Part shown: positions 63,770 through 64,000 of the stretch, piece by piece | How the letters are laid out: every line of letters begins with the position of its first letter | How positions within the stretch are numbered: position 1 is the stretch's first letter | NCBI RefSeq assembly: GCF_002091675.1 | Contig: NZ_BDAE01000020.1 | Coordinates: forward strand, 25,520-89,519 | DNA: 64,000 nt | Direction: 5' to 3' | Source of the DNA: Pseudomonas luteola NBRC 103146 | GTDB lineage: Bacteria > Pseudomonadota > Gammaproteobacteria > Pseudomonadales > Pseudomonadaceae | The notes under the pieces: model-generated | Database searches by the model: none | What the model saw: only the letters and a program-made list of their open reading frames with translations | What the model was told of the DNA's origin: nothing | Made by a program: the position numbers and the translations under genes

Positions 63770-64000
63770 ATGCTACATACCAAAACCCTCAAAGTTCGTA
63801 TTCGAGACAAGCACGCTCCTTTGCTTCGGCAGATGGCGCGAGGCGTTAATTTTGTCTGGAACTACCTAAACGAACTTAGTCAGCGCTCCATTCGTGAGCG
63901 CGGAGGGTTCTTGTCGGCGTATGACTTGCAGAAGTACACGAACGGATGCGCCAAAGAACTAGGGCTACATAGCCAGACCGTACAGTGCGTCAGTAAGGAG
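63770..64000 (+). CDS. tnpB: TnpB/OrfB-like RNA-guided nuclease (partial)
   Basis: 77 codons before the right edge. LKVRIRDKHAPLLRQMARGV then NFVWNYLNELSQRSIRERGG and LSAYDLQKYTNGCAKELGL is the N-terminal OrfB/TnpB region of IS605/IS607-type elements. TnpB proteins are transposon-associated RNA-guided nucleases. The rest, including RuvC residues and any guide RNA, is outside the window. Confidence 0.8.
   Translation, partial: MLHTKTLKVRIRDKHAPLLRQMARGVNFVWNYLNELSQRSIRERGGFLSAYDLQKYTNGCAKELGLHSQTVQCVSKE

Overview
The window looks like a large part of a temperate, contractile-tailed bacteriophage (or prophage, or phage-plasmid) of a gammaproteobacterium, probably Pseudomonas or a relative. The reasons are moderately GC-rich DNA, a bacterial-type SSB with a DDDIPF motif, an RdgC homologue fused to an FtsK gamma domain, lambda-like O/P replication genes with an Erf recombinase, and P2/Mu-like baseplate genes. 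No host chromosomal gene and no ribosomal RNA is visible. Both ends are cut: a fibre-accessory gene leaves on the left and an IS605-type tnpB leaves on the right. I see no major capsid, tail sheath or tail tube gene, so part of the genome lies outside the window.

Layout. 1-13 kb (minus strand): tail fibres, SGNH esterase, baseplate gpI/gpJ/gp25-like proteins, a tape-measure-like protein with a lytic transglycosylase domain, a scaffold/protease-like protein and the portal. 13-21 kb: small head/tail-joining candidates, a SWIM-finger protein, a GIY-YIG homing endonuclease and the large terminase, which carries a mini-intein inside its Walker A loop. 21-40 kb: a long run of small, tightly overlapping early/accessory genes. 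These include a ParB/KorB-like protein, a ParA plus ribbon-helix-helix pair, thymidylate synthase, a DUF2786 protein, an ASCH protein, a PD-(D/E)XK protein and the small terminase (about 17 kb from the large one). 40.2-41.6 kb: about 1.4 kb with no credible gene but with four very long paired stems, a candidate large structured RNA. 41.6-48.8 kb: repressor-like and nucleotide/replication genes (dUTPase, Ref-like nuclease, lambda P-like and O-like proteins with an iteron origin, HNH nuclease, Cro-like regulator).

48.8-52.5 kb (plus strand): divergent early operon erf, ssb, unknown, rdgC-ftsK gamma and a membrane protein, driven from a region with three tandem operator-like boxes. 52.5-53.7 kb: tyrosine integrase. 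53.7-59.7 kb: small moron-like genes on the plus strand, each behind an almost identical promoter/operator and separated by near-identical terminators, interleaved with minus-strand accessory genes. 59.7-63.6 kb (minus strand): lysis cassette (holin, SAR-type endolysin, XhlA-like protein, Rz/Rz1-like spanins) and two overlapping late genes. 63.7-64 kb: start of tnpB with a candidate IS left end.

The most unusual signals are: (1) the multi-stem noncoding region at 40.2-41.6 kb; (2) a 13-bp palindrome GCAAGT-S-ACTTGC, 7 exact and 5 near-exact copies spread over 49 kb, with the same architecture as a KorB operator, in an element that encodes a KorB-like ParB; (3) three separate genes carrying RNA polymerase alpha-CTD-like helix-hairpin-helix domains; (4) the RdgC-FtsK gamma fusion; (5) the four-promoter CTGAAT regulon. 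Family names rest on motif recognition by eye; no database search was possible.
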